From positions 87,406,501-87,470,500 of the forward strand of contig NC_133158.1 of NCBI RefSeq assembly GCF_040802235.1: a DNA stretch of 64,000 nt, written 5' to 3'. The stretch comes from Manis javanica (Eukaryota; Chordata; Mammalia; Pholidota; Manidae). This document shows positions 13,545 to 25,934 of the stretch, one piece after another; positions within the stretch are counted from its first letter, which is position 1, and every line of letters starts with the position of its first letter. Under the pieces are notes generated by a model. That model did no database searches. It was not told where the DNA came from and was given only the letters and a program-made list of their open reading frames with translations. Made by a program: the position numbers and the translations under genes.

Positions 13545-14115
13545 GATTTTAAAACAGTGCTCCCCTAGAAAACCAAGCACAAAAGAACAGTACTCCCAAA
13601 TTTATTGATGATCCTACTATCAATAGATGAGATGCACATGTCCTGTTGAATCTGGGCAGGTATGAAACGACTTCAGCCAATAGAATGGAAAGAGCATCAT
13701 GTGATTTAAGAGGCTGCATCATAAAAGGGCATGCAGCTTCCAACATATTTACTGGAACACTTACTTCTGGAGCCCTGCACCACCATGTCGAACATCTGGT
13801 AACCCAGGGGTCACCATGTTGTGAGGAAGCCAAGCCACACAGAGATGCCACACGTGGTCACTTAGTCACAGCCCTGTCCCAGTCGAGGTATCAGATATGT
13901 AAATGAACTAGCCTTCAGAAGATTCCAACCTTCAGCTATGAAGTCCTCCCAGCCTTCAAGCCCTCTCAAATGAGGCTCCAGGTAATGGGGAGCAATCCAC
14001 TCCCTCAGTGCTCTGGCTGAATTTCTGAACTACAAAATCCATAAGCATAATGAATGGTTCCTTCAAGCCATAACTAAATTTGGATTAATTTGTTATACAG
14101 CAGTTGTAGGTAGAA
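13545..14115 (+). mobile_element. ERVL/MaLR-type LTR
   Basis: The order of blocks is typical of an MLT-like LTR: an opening 'agtgctcccctagaaaacc', a central 'cagccaatagaatggaaagagc', 'gcagcttccaacatatttactgg', 'tggagccctgcaccaccatgtc', 'accatgttgtgaggaagcc', and a 3' part 'atggattaatttgttatacagc'-like around 14080-14100. No internal region is attached, so it is a solo LTR. Open frames here (up to 100 codons) belong to the LTR, not to a gene. Confidence 0.65.
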
Positions 14116-16885
14116 TAACTCCAAACTGGGGGGAAAAAAATGAAAGAAAGGAAAGAAATCCCGCGTATTCTGCATGTCCTGGCTCCCACTTTGCAGCTGA
14201 AAGTCTGACAGCAGCTCATTCTGTGGCGTAGCTCCCATCCTTGGGCATCGCCTTTGCTCTCCAACATTCCTTCCCTCATTCACTACTGCTGCTTATTGAA
14301 AAGTTCGTCCCTATTTTCTTCACTCTCATAAGATTCAGTTCACGGACTGTTCACCTGCTACTTTCTCACTTGGATAATCCTTTGATCCCTCCAGCTATGT
14401 AGATATACCTTATTCATCTTCCAAATTTTGATAGAAGTCTTTACCTCATTTTGATACTATTAGCATTTGCCAAGCATTATACTTATTTGTGTGCACATTT
14501 AATCTTCCCTAAGACAGGACTGTTATGTGATTTTACACCCCACTTACAATAAATAAGTCTTTGGAGATATTCAGTGCTTCACGAGTAACCCAGCATTACT
14601 CTGAATAAGAGTTGTGCCATTGAGGTGCTTTTAGCCTTGAAAAGTTATTTAGTGGCTGCAATATTTATAGATGATAAAATTCTTTCCCTCAATTATTACC
14701 ATGCTACTCCCACTATGCTTTTATATTTCCTTGTATATCCTTGATTAATCTCTACACAAATATTTGTTTGATAATCATCTATTAGTTTGTTAATAGCCAT
14801 TGATCTCAAGTCTCTGTTTTATCTTTAGTTGTCATTTTACCAAAGATTCTCTAGACCTAGAATAGTACATTTTTCTACTTACACAATGAAATATAGTTAC
14901 ATTAACTTTTCACACAATGAAAACACCAGACCACATACCCCCTAAAGAACTATATTCTCTGAGGTACGTATTATGCTTTAAACTCCTAATTTTACTTTTA
15001 GATACCATTTACTCTCTACCGTTTGAATATATTAAAAGGATCAGAAATTAGTTTAATTTTAAAAATTACTTATATTGTAGTTACCTCAGTTTCTTTTCCT
15101 CTCCCCAATACATTTGGCTTTAAGAAGAAAGGATGGAAAAGGAAATGTGCATTCACTATATATGTCAGGCACATTGAGCAAAATCACATGACTTATTTCA
15201 TTTGTTTACTGTAGTCTTTTAAATTTCCTTCAATTGAAGGGAGAGAGATTGTTTGATAATGTCAGATGTTTCTGTGTCTAACCAAAATATATCAAAGTCT
15301 GTTCAAAAGGTTGAATCAGACATGGTGCATGTACTACACATAGGGCTGGCTAAATATATATATTTAAAACTCAGTAATTAGTGAGAGATAGGCAACCCTA
15401 AGAAAGAATGTAATGAGTCGGGGATTAGGTCCTTAACAAAAGTCCTTGATATTTGCAGATATCCTGCAGCTCTTTGAATTCCCATCATGTTTTTAATAAT
15501 AAATGCTTCCCTACCACCCATCTGGGTTGCTAACAACAAAGGCTTATAACTTCCAGGGAAAAATAAATGGGGAGACAAGTGAATACTTTGGAAACTCTAG
15601 TTCTGCCTTGATGAAGATTTTTCCATAATAAAATAATGGAGTGAAGCATTACAAAAAAAGATTCAACTGAAGCAAGTATCCTTAAATAAATTATTTTCCA
15701 CAAGGAATCAATGGGTGCTAATGTTCCCTTGTTGGCTGTAAAATCACTGGGGGAGAAATAACAATTATGGCAATCAAGCATAGTTTAACCTTTTGAACTT
15801 AGATTAAAAAAAAAATACTTAAAAGACTAACTTTAAGGAGGCAACACAATTAAGATGGTCATTCACAGGTTTCCAGCCACCTTACTGTCTATCCAGAAGA
15901 GGCTCCATAGCAACTACAGATACCCTTTAAGGCATAACAATATGTGTTTCTGTTCATGGATATTAGGGATTGAGTGTTATTAATCAAAAGAGTCGCTGTA
16001 GTTTCATTGCTTCTAGAATCTCCTGGGGCATTGTATACAGCTGCATTCAAAGAAAATGAACTGGTATAAACTTGATCATATTCATCCCTTGGGCTCATCT
16101 GATTACAAAATTGCCCAATGAGCTGTTACAGTATTTTCAACTAATTAGTTAACTCATACACTGGGATTTCTTTACTTCCTTTCTCTTGCCTTTATAGTAC
16201 ATACAGTTCTTTCTCCAACAGTGTGAATATCTCAGTGTTTGTTTTGCTGCTAAAACACTCAAATCACACCATTAAAACATACCCTTCCTCATATCATTCT
16301 TCATGTGAGGGAAATAAATGGTGCATATTACTTTTGCCATTTTACTGATTTTAAATCAGAGATGTTAAAGAGCAACACTATTCAGTTCAGGAATTCAGAG
16401 CACTACATTTGACTTCAATTCATGTGATATCCTAAATCAGTGGGTGAAATAGTTAAGGGTCCTTCAGGACAGTAATACTGAAGAAAAGAAACAGAGACAC
16501 ATTCCCAGTAGCAGAGATTGTTCTATAAAGGAGCAAGTGAAATCTTCTGGATGTCTATTTCTGTCTTGTGTTTCTCCCTAAGATCATCCAGTGATGTGTT
16601 TTGAAAAAAAAAAAGACAGTCCTTCTGCACTACCCAGAGAAGGGTTCATACTGAGTTGTTCTAGATTCCCATCGTAACTTAAAGGAAAACTTTCAGTTTG
16701 TCCAGAGCCCTTGATGTCCTGCAAGTGAGGGAAAAGGATGTCCTCAAATTCCTCAGAGCAGGAAGTCAGGTGGTACTAACTTTGACTTGCAAACTGAACA
16801 GTACATCTACAAAAGGGCAAGTGGTGGCATGCACATCATAAATCTGAAGAGAACCCGGGAGAAGCTTCTCCTGGCACCTTGACCC
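14116..16885. other. Unassigned A/T-rich DNA upstream of the CpG island
   Basis: No repeat or exon recognised with confidence. From about 16440 GC content rises toward the island at 16890. Confidence 0.4.
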
Positions 16886-16889
16886 ATTG

Positions 16890-17380
16890 AGAACTCAGCT
16901 GGTGTCAACGTCATACCCTCCGGGAATACTGGCCAGTGAGCTGAACCACTCCCACTGCCGCCCCGCTCTCGGGAGCCCTCCTTGTGGGATGCAGGCAGAA
17001 AGGGGCCCAGACTGCCGGTGCCTGCTCCCCGACCTAACCCCCAGCCTCTCCCAGGCATCTCCCCGCAGCCCGCGTGCCGGCGCCCCGCGGAGCGCAGACT
17101 GTCGGTCCTGGGCGGACGCTGCGGCGTGGGTAGAGCACGGAGCCCACCCCGGGGGGCCGGCCCTGCAAGGGCTGCCTGGGCGCGGTTGGCGCAGATTCTG
17201 GAGGCGAAAGGAGAGCTTCTGCTGGAAAGGCTGTGGAGGCGCGGGGGCCGCTGAGGTAACGGCCCGCTCCCGCTCCCGGGCCTGCGGCCTGTGCGCCGCC
17301 GAGGCGGGACCGTCCACGCCTGATCCGGCCGCAGGATGGGCCGCAGGATGCTTCTCCACAGACTCTCAAACAGAAAATGG
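16890..17380. promoter_or_regulatory. CpG island, candidate promoter or first exon
   Basis: A sharp G/C-rich block in otherwise A/T-rich DNA. I count 16 CpG dinucleotides in 17041-17160 alone, far above the rest of the window, where CpG is nearly absent. Retained CpGs imply low germline methylation, which in mammals usually marks a promoter. A consensus-like splice donor (GAG followed by GTAAC) sits at about 17253-17260 on the plus strand. Long open frames occur on both strands (209 codons minus, 171 codons plus), but G/C-rich DNA is poor in stops and none shows a recognisable domain, so I do not call a protein. A cTGA-type lncRNA or an unseen 5' exon is possible. The island is followed at about 17399 by AATAAA and a short A run at about 17411. 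Confidence 0.65.
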
Positions 17381-17440
17381 AAATAAGGGTGATGGAAAAT
17401 AAAGTCTCTTGAAAAAAAATAATTCAACAAAAGCAAATTC

Positions 17441-17830
17441 TGTGGACAGAATGTGGTCGCCTAAATTCCGTATGTTGAAGCCGTGTCCCTCCAGTGTGAC
17501 TGTATTTGAAGGCAAGCCTCTAGAGAGGCTACAGGGTTGACGGAGGCTGTGAGGGCGGCATTCTGGTCCCACAGAAATGGTGCCCGTGTAAGAAGAGGGA
17601 GAGACGGCGGACGCTCATGCTCTCTTCCCACCGGAGCAAAGGGAAGAAGCCCCGCGAGGACGCGGCGAAGGGGCCATCCGCAGGCCAAGAAGAGGCCTCT
17701 CCCCAGAAGCCGCCCTGATGGCGCCGCCACCTTGGGCTTCAGACCTCCAGAACCGTGAGAAAACGAATTTCTGTTGTTTAAGCCGTTTAGTCTGTATGTT
17801 TTGTTAACGATAGTTCTAGCAGAGTAATAT
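17441..17830 (+). mobile_element. MaLR-type LTR (MLT1/MST-like), CpG-rich
   Basis: Begins 'tgtggacagaatgtggtcgcc' and carries the family landmarks 'ccgtatgttgaagcc', 'gtgactgtatttgaaggc', 'gtaagaagagggagagac', 'cttcagacctccagaaccgtgag', 'atttctgttgtttaagcc' and the end 'agttctagcagagtaatat'. Unlike the other LTRs here it keeps many CpGs (for example 17600-17730), which suggests it shares the unmethylated state of the island beside it. Open frames on either strand are incidental. Confidence 0.85.
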
Positions 17831-19202
17831 AGCAACTAACTCTAAATAGATTCTTCTATATGAGAGCAAGGATGGTTTTCCTGACTAAAAAGAAACAGGG
17901 GCGAGGGATAGAAGAAAATACGTACTTTCAAAATAAGTGAATTAAAGTGAAGTAGGAGCCAACATGGTTTGTGAAAGTTATATTCTTGCCAGGATAGTAT
18001 TAGGAACAGAGTGCTGTGTAACAACTGTTTTGCTCAGATTTGCAGTAGAAACAAAGGATTATGCTGTACATGTCACAGACCTTTTTAGAACCTAGCATAC
18101 TTCTCTGTTGTCTTTTAACTGCCTACAAATGACAATATCCTTTAGGTTAATGCACGTTGATTGAGCTGCTGCACTGGACAATGTGAATGGCACAAAAGCC
18201 CACAGTACATTGTGGGGCTGTACTAGTTTGGAGAAGGTCTTATTCTGGGAGGTTACAAACCACCCAGGGACTACAGAGATGGTCAGTTTTCACAATCTTA
18301 CATGGAATATTCAGTGTCTTATCAGATGCCCAAAAGGATTCATGGAGAGCTAAAAACATTACAGTAAAATGGGGAGTGTGAGAGTTGCAATGGTGTGGAA
18401 AAATAAATAATGCAATTGCTAGAATGATACCTAATCATATGTAATGCCAATAGGGTATATTTAACTTCATGGAAAATTTTTCTTCTACATAAGGAGTTTA
18501 GATATCAAATAATTTAAATTATGGAAATTATGTTTGCAAAGTTCCCAAATGCTGATTATCAGTGGCATAAGTCAAAGAGTACTCAGCATTCTATTTCCTA
18601 GTTATGTGTGTGCAACCCAAATGTCCTCAAGCCCCCTAGTCTTTTCCTTGACTAAACATATGTCTCATTTCATGGGAGATGCAAAACCCATCACAGTATT
18701 GTGAAAGGTTCCATAAAAAGAGGACTTTTTGCTTTTCATGGCTTCTCGGCTACTTTGGATTCTCAATTCTGTTTCACCATCTTGCTCCACTCAGCTACTC
18801 TTTCACTTTGCACATGGTTCCTGCTGTTGCCGTAAATGGACAGAAATTATTTCTTCTATATTCACCAATGCAACTCTAACCTGGAACTTCTGTATAAAAT
18901 AGAAAGTTCATTGAAAGTTCGGGAGTAACAGAGGAGAGATATTACCAAAAAAAGAGGAAAAAACAGATACTGATATTTTTCTGTTGGTTACTCTTGTAGC
19001 AGGGAATTTTCACTGGCCTGCCTCATATTGTTAGAGTGTTTTTTTCAAGTCTTTCCTTCTCCCATCTCTTATTCAAGCCTCCTGGTTTTTGTTACTTATG
19101 CAGCCAGAAGACAACTCCATAATTCTAATTATTTTATTATACAAAGAAATTCAGCTCTGGCTTTGTTCTATGCTCTTTTATCAGATCAGCCCTGAACCAT
19201 AT
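17831..19202. other. Unassigned A/T-rich DNA
   Basis: No repeat family, exon or RNA gene recognised. Open frames of 60-66 codons only. Confidence 0.4.
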
Positions 19203-20110
19203 TTTTAAAAATTGTTTTTCAGTAAAGTTACTTTTTTTGTGTGTACTGTTCTATGATTTTTAACACACACGCACACACACACACACACACACACATTTGT
19301 GTGATCACTACTATAATCAGGATACAGAAGAATTTCATCACTTCAAAAATCTCTCATGTTTTATCCCTTTATAGACATACCCTCAACCATCCCTAAACCC
19401 TGGCAACCATTGATCTGTTTTCCATCAGTATGGCTCTTTGAGAATGTCATATAAATGGACAGATACTGTAACCTTTTAAGGCTTCTTTCTTTCACTCATC
19501 TTGTCTTGAAATTCATCCAAGTTGTTGCATATATCAATAGTCTGAGCCTTTTTATTGCTGAATAACATGCCATTGTATGGGTGTACCATGGTTATTTATC
19601 AGTTTGTGTGTTGAAATATATTTGAGTTATTTACTGTTTATGTGATTATAAACAGAGAAGCTATAAAATTTTGTGTAGAGTTGTTTGTATGAACATAGGT
19701 TTTTCTTTCTGTAAGGTCAACACGCAGTAGTGGGACTGGGTCATATAGTAAGTACATGTTTAACTTAAAACCAACCTGCCAAACTATTTTCCAAAGTGGT
19801 TGTACTAGTTTTGCATTTGTACCAGCAGTGTATCATAGTTCCAACTGCTCTGCATCCTCAACAGCACTCAGTATTGCCTGAATTTTTTTTAGCCATTCTC
19901 ATAGATATGTAACAGAATCTTAGCATGTTTTTTATTTGTATTTTCCTAATAGCTGATAATGAACATTTTTAATGTGCTTAGTAACTAGCCTTATATTCTC
20001 TTTGATGAAGTATCTGTTCAAATTTTTTGCCCATTTTTCATCTGGGTTGTTTGCTTTTGTAATACCTTTCAGAGCTCTTTATATATTATATTAAAATTTG
20101 TTCCATCTAC
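19203..20110 (-). mobile_element. Ancient L1 fragment, reverse orientation
   Basis: The plus strand reads as the reverse complement of an old L1 3' half: 'aaccctggcaaccattgatctg', 'gagaatgtcatataaatgga', 'ccaagttgttgcatatatc', 'tgccaaactattttccaaagtgg', 'accagcagtgtatcatag' and 'ctgttcaaattttttgccc'. The reading frame of ORF2 is destroyed. A (CA)n tract interrupts it at the start. Confidence 0.85.
19262..19295. repeat. (CA)n microsatellite
   Basis: About 16 CA units with one CG interruption, inside the old L1. Confidence 0.95.
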
Positions 20111-21708
20111 AACATCTTCTAAAGATTAACCTCCGAAGGACAATATTCTGATATTTGTCTCCTGTTGTTACCTTTTTTTAAAAAATATCCTTCCTGCTTG
20201 CCAAACCTAAGACCTGCACCTGTGTGCTTCACCTCAGTCCCTGTACTTGCTCTACCTCTGTCATCTTCCTACAATTATGCCTTTCCTTTTTTGTATTCTT
20301 TAAAAACTCCTTTGTCGTGATCCATTCTTTCCTTTAATGGAACATAGAGTAGATGATGTATATGTGCCTTTTACTTAATTTTACTTAATTTGGGTGAGTA
20401 ATCTGTGTCTTTGTAGAGAACCTCTACACAGCCCGATTTGTAGAGTTTAAACCAAGTCAATAGGATTCTGCCATACGCATGTACTTGTACTGAGAGAAAG
20501 AGAATCATGAAGTAGTTCAACCATAAATTTGAGTGCTAATGAACAGAAATATAACACAAAATGCTTCTGCTAATTTTTTTCTTTTTCAAATATCAGCTAT
20601 CTGTAATAAACTATTACTCAAGTTCCCAAGATTTCCTTTGATGCCTTTTTTCTGTGTAATTCTACAAGTACTTTGCATTACTATCTTAGGGCATTATTGA
20701 TTTGTTCTCTATACGATAGTATTCTCCAAAGGACTTTCATTTTGCCTGTTTTCTTCCACAGATTCTCTTGCCTAAATAATTAAGTTGAGAGTCTCTTGTA
20801 TAAACCATGTTGTTTTTGTTTATTTTTACTTTTGAATATCCATCTATGCTCTTATAATTCCAGTTTTGCAAAGAAGCATGGGCTATTAATCAAATTTAAG
20901 TAAAATGGCTCTTCTTTGGACCATCTCTTTTCCAATAACAAGGAAGTAAATCATGTAAAAGGAATCCATTAGAGTCATCATACTTAGGAAATAACATGTT
21001 TATAGCTAATTATAATAATGTCTCTTGGTAATACCTTGATTTTATACTTGAACACACAGTAGAAAATTGCTCAATGTTTCTACTTCTCTTCATCCACTAA
21101 AGATGGAAGTTATTTCAAACCAACTTTTGTGTGCATATGCAGTATGCATGTGCAGGGTGGGGGTTGCAATCTCCTTTCTTTCTAAAAGAATCAAGTATAT
21201 ATTTACTTTAATTGTTTTTAATAAGTTTGATTTGTTTTTTAAAGGTGCACAAGAAACCTTATGGTATAGGGTGTCAGCTCTGAGTGATGCTGAAATAGTC
21301 AAGTTTTAATTTAACTATTTTTAATGTTGGTGTTAAAATTTGCACAATGGAAAATACTTTGTTGTTTCAATGCCAATGTGTCTGTTGTTTAGTTAGTTTT
21401 ATGCACACTTGTTATAAAATATTCAAATAATACAGAGTTAATGAAGTCAATGGGTTTCATTATCACATTCATTGAAGAAAAGAAATTATAGCTTCCTCTA
21501 TGTCCACATATTAACTCGATGAACTAAAATATGAATTTCTTTTTCACAATCTATAAACCCTCTTATAGATAAAGGAAACTCAAGTATGTAACTAACTGGA
21601 ACTGGGGTGAGCAAGGTATTTTACTTAGAAAGGCAACAATGATCAAACCTCCTTTAGTCTTACACCTTTTTGTTCTCAAAATTTAATGTGCATCCTAATC
21701 AACTAGTG
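20111..21708. other. Unassigned A/T-rich DNA
   Basis: No confident assignment. 20111-20300 may be the continuation of the old L1 or an unrelated pyrimidine-rich piece. Confidence 0.4.
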
Positions 21709-22057
21709 TCTTAGTCCACTTGGGTTGCTATAACAAAAATATCATCAACTGGGTGGCTTCAACACAAACATTTATTTCTCACAGTTCTGGAGGCTAGAAA
21801 ATCCAAGGTTAAGGAGCTGGTAGAACAGGTGTCTTCTGAGAAGCCTCTTCCTTGTTAGCTGACCTATGGCTTCTTGTGTTCTCACATAACCAGAGAAATC
21901 TCTGGGGACTCTTATGTAAGGACACTGGTCCCATCCATGAGGACTTCACTCTCATAACCTAACGACCTCCCAGAAGCCCCACCTTTTAATGTCATCTCAT
22001 TGGGAATTAGGATTTCAGTATATGAATTTGAACACAAGTATTCAGTCCATAGCACCT
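21709..22057 (-). mobile_element. MaLR-type solo LTR, reverse orientation
   Basis: The plus strand reads 'gtgtcttagtccacttgggttgc', 'actgggtggcttcaacac', 'tttatttctcacagttctgg', 'aggacactggtcccatcc', 'ggggattaggatttcag'-like text at 22000-22015 and 'ttcagtccatagcac', which is the reverse complement of the LTR type seen at 4755-5115. No internal sequence is attached. Confidence 0.85.
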
Positions 22058-22185
22058 AGAGAATCTTGTTAAATGGCAGATTGTGATTCAGTATATTTGG
22101 GGTGGAGCCTGAAATCCTGCATTTCTAAACAGGCTCCTAGGTAATACTGACACTGCTGGTCCTGGAAACACACTGCAGAGCAAAC
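22058..22185 (+). repeat. MER5A-like hAT transposon fragment
   Basis: Blocks 'gaatcttgttaaatggcag', 'ttggggtggagcctgaaatc', 'ctgcatttctaaacaggctcc' and 'tactgacactgctggtcctgg' follow MER5A order. It starts directly at the end of the LTR before it. Confidence 0.65.
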
Positions 22186-22285
22186 CAGTCTACACTACTT
22201 CTCCACCTCTCTCCAGATTATATGCTGTTAAAAAATGATTAAAGATAATTTAGGTGACAAAAATAAACTTTAGTTAACATTTTAT

Positions 22286-22660
22286 GAAGTGGATAGTCTC
22301 CATTTAGAGAACTACAAGATAGGACCAAAGGCAGGAGGCTTTTATAGGGTAAAGAATAAAGAACAAGAAAGATAAAAGTAGAAAATGTCAGATTGGCTGG
22401 GGTCACAGAGTCAACAGGAAGGAAAAAGGAGATATATACAGAGTCCAGATATGCCTTGGCATTTGGGGATTGGCTGATTGGATATACTATATCTTTTGTC
22501 AAGCAGAGCATTTATAAGGACATATGGCATCTAAGTTTCAGTTTGCTGACATGGCACCCAGAGCAGGAGCAACTTCACCTTGGGCCTAAAAATGTATTTC
22601 AACACTACTGTTCACTATTCTCCAATATCCTGCAGTTTCTTATGTAGAGTTAAGGCCGTT
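22286..22660. repeat. LTR-like sequence, family unknown
   Basis: Composition and motifs such as 'aggaggcttttatagggtaaag', 'ggattggctgattggatat' and 'agcagagcatttataagg' remind me of an ERV LTR in reverse orientation. It contains the first copy of the 105-bp duplication. Weak support, no clear ends. Confidence 0.3.
22516..22620 (+). repeat. 105-bp direct duplication, copy 1
   Basis: Matches 23965-24069 base for base except two positions (g/t in 'atatggcatc' versus 'atatggtatc', and a/c close to the 3' end). Flanks of the two copies are unrelated. Confidence 0.95.
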
Positions 22661-23964
22661 TGGTGATAAGTGGCATGCTCTATGACTGGTAATGTTTGTT
22701 TTATTCTCTCTCTTTTTCATGTGTAGAATTTATTAACATTTTGTTTTGGCCTTGCCTATTGATGGCAAGCATTGGAGAGGGAAGAGGTATAAAGATCCAA
22801 GCCTACCTTTGTACAGGAGGCCAGCAATGCCCAGATCCATCACGACAGAACTTTCCATGTTCATATGAGTGGGTCATAGATGTTAAATGGCTTCTCTGAG
22901 CAGGGCCTGAGCATTCAGTGTTATTCCAGTATTGTGGTTGGGCAGATTCTGGCATCCCTGCAACTCCAGGGTGACATGATTACTGAAGGCGGAGAGGATT
23001 TAGTTCTGCTAAAAAAGTATAAAGGGTATTTTGGCATGTGTGGTTTTGATTGCTTAAGGGAATCTAGCAATTTTTAATTTTCTTAGCAAAACATTTTATT
23101 AGTGTTTGACAGTTTATTGATTCAACAAACATCCTATCATTTTGAGAACTGCATGAAACCTTAGGGCAGAGGTAATACCTAACTGAGGTTAAGGGCACCA
23201 AGCTTAATTCTCTCAATAACAGCTGGGCCTTGGGTTTCCTTGCCATTTCCTTGAAGTGGAGAGAAGAAACACACAGAGGGAATATGGAAATGTAGTTTAC
23301 AAAATGTGAGGAAGGGACTTCCCTGACCTTTAATGAAAAAGAAGCAAGAAATTTTGAAAGCTCCTAGTGCTCTTGCTATCTTTAAGACACTTCGTATATT
23401 TCTGTTGCTATTCCATTTGCTTTGTTTTCCCAGAATGGCTTGTTATTTGTGGGCAATTGTCTGGAAACAGTAGGAAATTATTTTTGAATTGTAGACATCA
23501 ATTCACTACAAAGCTTCTACATTTAACACTAGCTTATATAAATTTATAAAAAGAACTATATTGAAAGCCAAACTCAGAGAGGGTTTGAATCATCAAATAC
23601 TTAAAAACACAAAGACTAGTTTAACAACAGGCTTTGTTTTGCATGAGATTACTGAATGAATTACCCTTTAGCAGGACTAAGAGAAAGTTATCGCTCCATC
23701 CTTCCCTGCAGGAATATTTTGAGGGAAAAGTAATTAAAAGTGCCTTTCAAATACCACAAAGCTACAGGAACATCACAATGTCATCAACTATGCAACTGTA
23801 TGTTCTTGGACTTTTGTATTTCAAAGATGAGTAAATAGAAAAGAAAAAAAAAAAGGAAAGAAAAAGAAAGACAGGGAAGTGGACATACGTTGTAAACAAC
23901 TATTTTAACCAAAATAAGTGCTTTAAATATATCAATCACTGTCACTGTCATTTCTAAAATTTAA
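22661..23964. other. Unassigned DNA
   Basis: No exon or family recognised. 22740-23060 is of somewhat higher complexity and could be internal ERV-related sequence, but I cannot support it. An A-rich tract lies at 23840-23870. Confidence 0.35.
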
Positions 23965-24069
23965 AAGGACATATGGTATCTAAGTTTCAGTTTGCTGACA
24001 TGGCACCCAGAGCAGGAGCAACTTCACCTTGGGCCTAAAAATGTATTTCAACACTACTGTTCACTCTTC
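23965..24069 (+). repeat. 105-bp direct duplication, copy 2
   Basis: Second copy of the 22516-22620 segment at a constant offset of 1449 bp, with no poly(A) tail and no obvious flanking duplication, so it does not look like a retrotransposition product. Confidence 0.95.
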
Positions 24070-25317
24070 ACTTGTTTTTCTCTGCTATCATTCCTAAAAA
24101 GAAATCACATGTTAATACAAAAATGTAAGTAAGGAAAATCTCTGAGAAGATGTAGTACTAAAAACAACTAGCTAACATCTCTCATCTATCAGTGAATGGC
24201 TCTCATTCCCAGACCATGTAAATGATGGGTTTTCTCTTTACCTGCTTTAACTTGTGGTCTTGTGGTTTTTTGTTTGTTTGTTTTTGTTTTCCAAATGGAA
24301 TTTAACTAACTACAAGCTGTGAAAACTTCATTTCAGATCATAGCTCAGGGATAATATATTGGGGATTTTTCCCTTGGTAGAAGTAGCCAAATGGCTGAGT
24401 TCTGATTCATCTTAGCAGTTAGCCTATGGAAATCTAGTGAAGTCAAATTTAGCAGAATATGTTGTATAGCTTGTGGCTTCAGTGAGAAAAAGAGTGATTT
24501 ATTTTTGTTCTTTTTTAAAAAAAATGTGGGTCTCTTAGTGACACTGCCCTAAATTAATAATAAATTTTTACCATAAATAAGATGTACATACTGATAGGTC
24601 AACATCTTCCATGGAGTTTTATACACCATCCTGTTAGTAAACCAAGAATCACACTTGGAGGATGGGAGGATGTTGGCATTTCTCTAGTTAACCATGTACC
24701 TCAATTACATAGTGAAATATTAATGCTAAATCATGTTCTCAATTGCTGTGATACTTGATCCTTCTTAGAATTTCTTCTACAGAGGGTGCAACCACTTTAT
24801 AAAGAGGGAATAGAAATTGAATCATCGATTTTTTTCATTGAGAAATGTATATGTATATTTAATTAGTCATCATTTGAGATATCTGAAGCAATAATTATGT
24901 AATAATGTTTGGTACATATAACAATGGATCCTTTGAGAGCTCATAAAATATGATGCAATTTAAAGTATATTAAATATATTTATCTTCCTGGAGTAAGAAA
25001 AACACTGAAAATTCAAGCTAAAGCAAAGGTCAGTTTAAGAAATTAGTCTTTGGAATAAAATTTGACTTTATGTGCTTATTTTGAAAGATGACTGGAAGTA
25101 AAACAGGGAAGACAAATGAACAATGTAATTCTCTTACACAGTAATTATTCTATATTGAGGAAATAAAATAATAAATATTAAAACATTTAAATATATTATG
25201 ATATTTGAAGCACTCATGAAAAGAATGATAACCCATTTGGTCCCATTTTATGAAACTTACAAAAATATGTACATTATTGAATAAAAATGAGGTAGTGCAA
25301 TAACTATTGTTTGGCTG
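24070..25317. other. Unassigned A/T-rich DNA
   Basis: Nothing recognised beyond A/T runs. A small L2-like 3' fragment lies at about 25318-25392 and a (TG)n run at 25432-25449. Confidence 0.4.
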
Positions 25318-25934
25318 AATTAAGTACCTGTGCAGTGCTGGGCACTTGGTAGGTATTTAGTAGATATATGCTTAATGCATGAATGACTGTAAAAGCAATT
25401 GAGTTCTTGAGTTTCTTACTTGTCTGGTACTGTGTGTGTGTGTGTGTGATACTATGTAAATTAACTGACATTTAAAGTCGATTTTCAGAATTTAAAAACT
25501 TAAGATGAACATACAGACATACAGACATACCTATTCAGGAAAAATAACTATACAATATTTAAATGAAGAATTTATGATGTAAGGTAGTAACTTAATTCTG
25601 TCAACAAAGATTTACAGTTAGGGAATTTTCAGTCCATGGTACTCCATGAGGTGAGAGATTGCATGTCTATGTTTTGTAGGCTTTATAAGAAAACTGAACA
25701 TTCCGAATTTGTTTTAGAAAATTTGGCCACAGATAATCTCCACCTCAGATGGAGACAAAGGAAGCAAACATCTACAGAAAAAAAAAATTTCTGTCTTCTT
25801 GAGTACTAGAAGTGAATGGTTGCCAAGGGAAGTACCAATTGGAACAACTATGCATATGCTAATCCACAGGACAGACAGATTGGTATGCTAAAACAGCAAT
25901 CATCATTTTATCAAGTTCTTTATAATCAATAGCT

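Noticed and set aside
16900-17420. CpG island as a processed gene copy, because AATAAA at about 17399 is followed by a short A run
   Set aside because: I could not find a convincing target-site duplication; the shared 'acaaaag' near 16810 and 17427 is too short.
16807-17436. Long open frames on both strands of the CpG island (209 and 171 codons)
   Set aside because: GC-rich DNA has few stop codons, frames overlap on both strands, and the Arg/Pro/Gly/Ala-rich translations have no recognisable domain.
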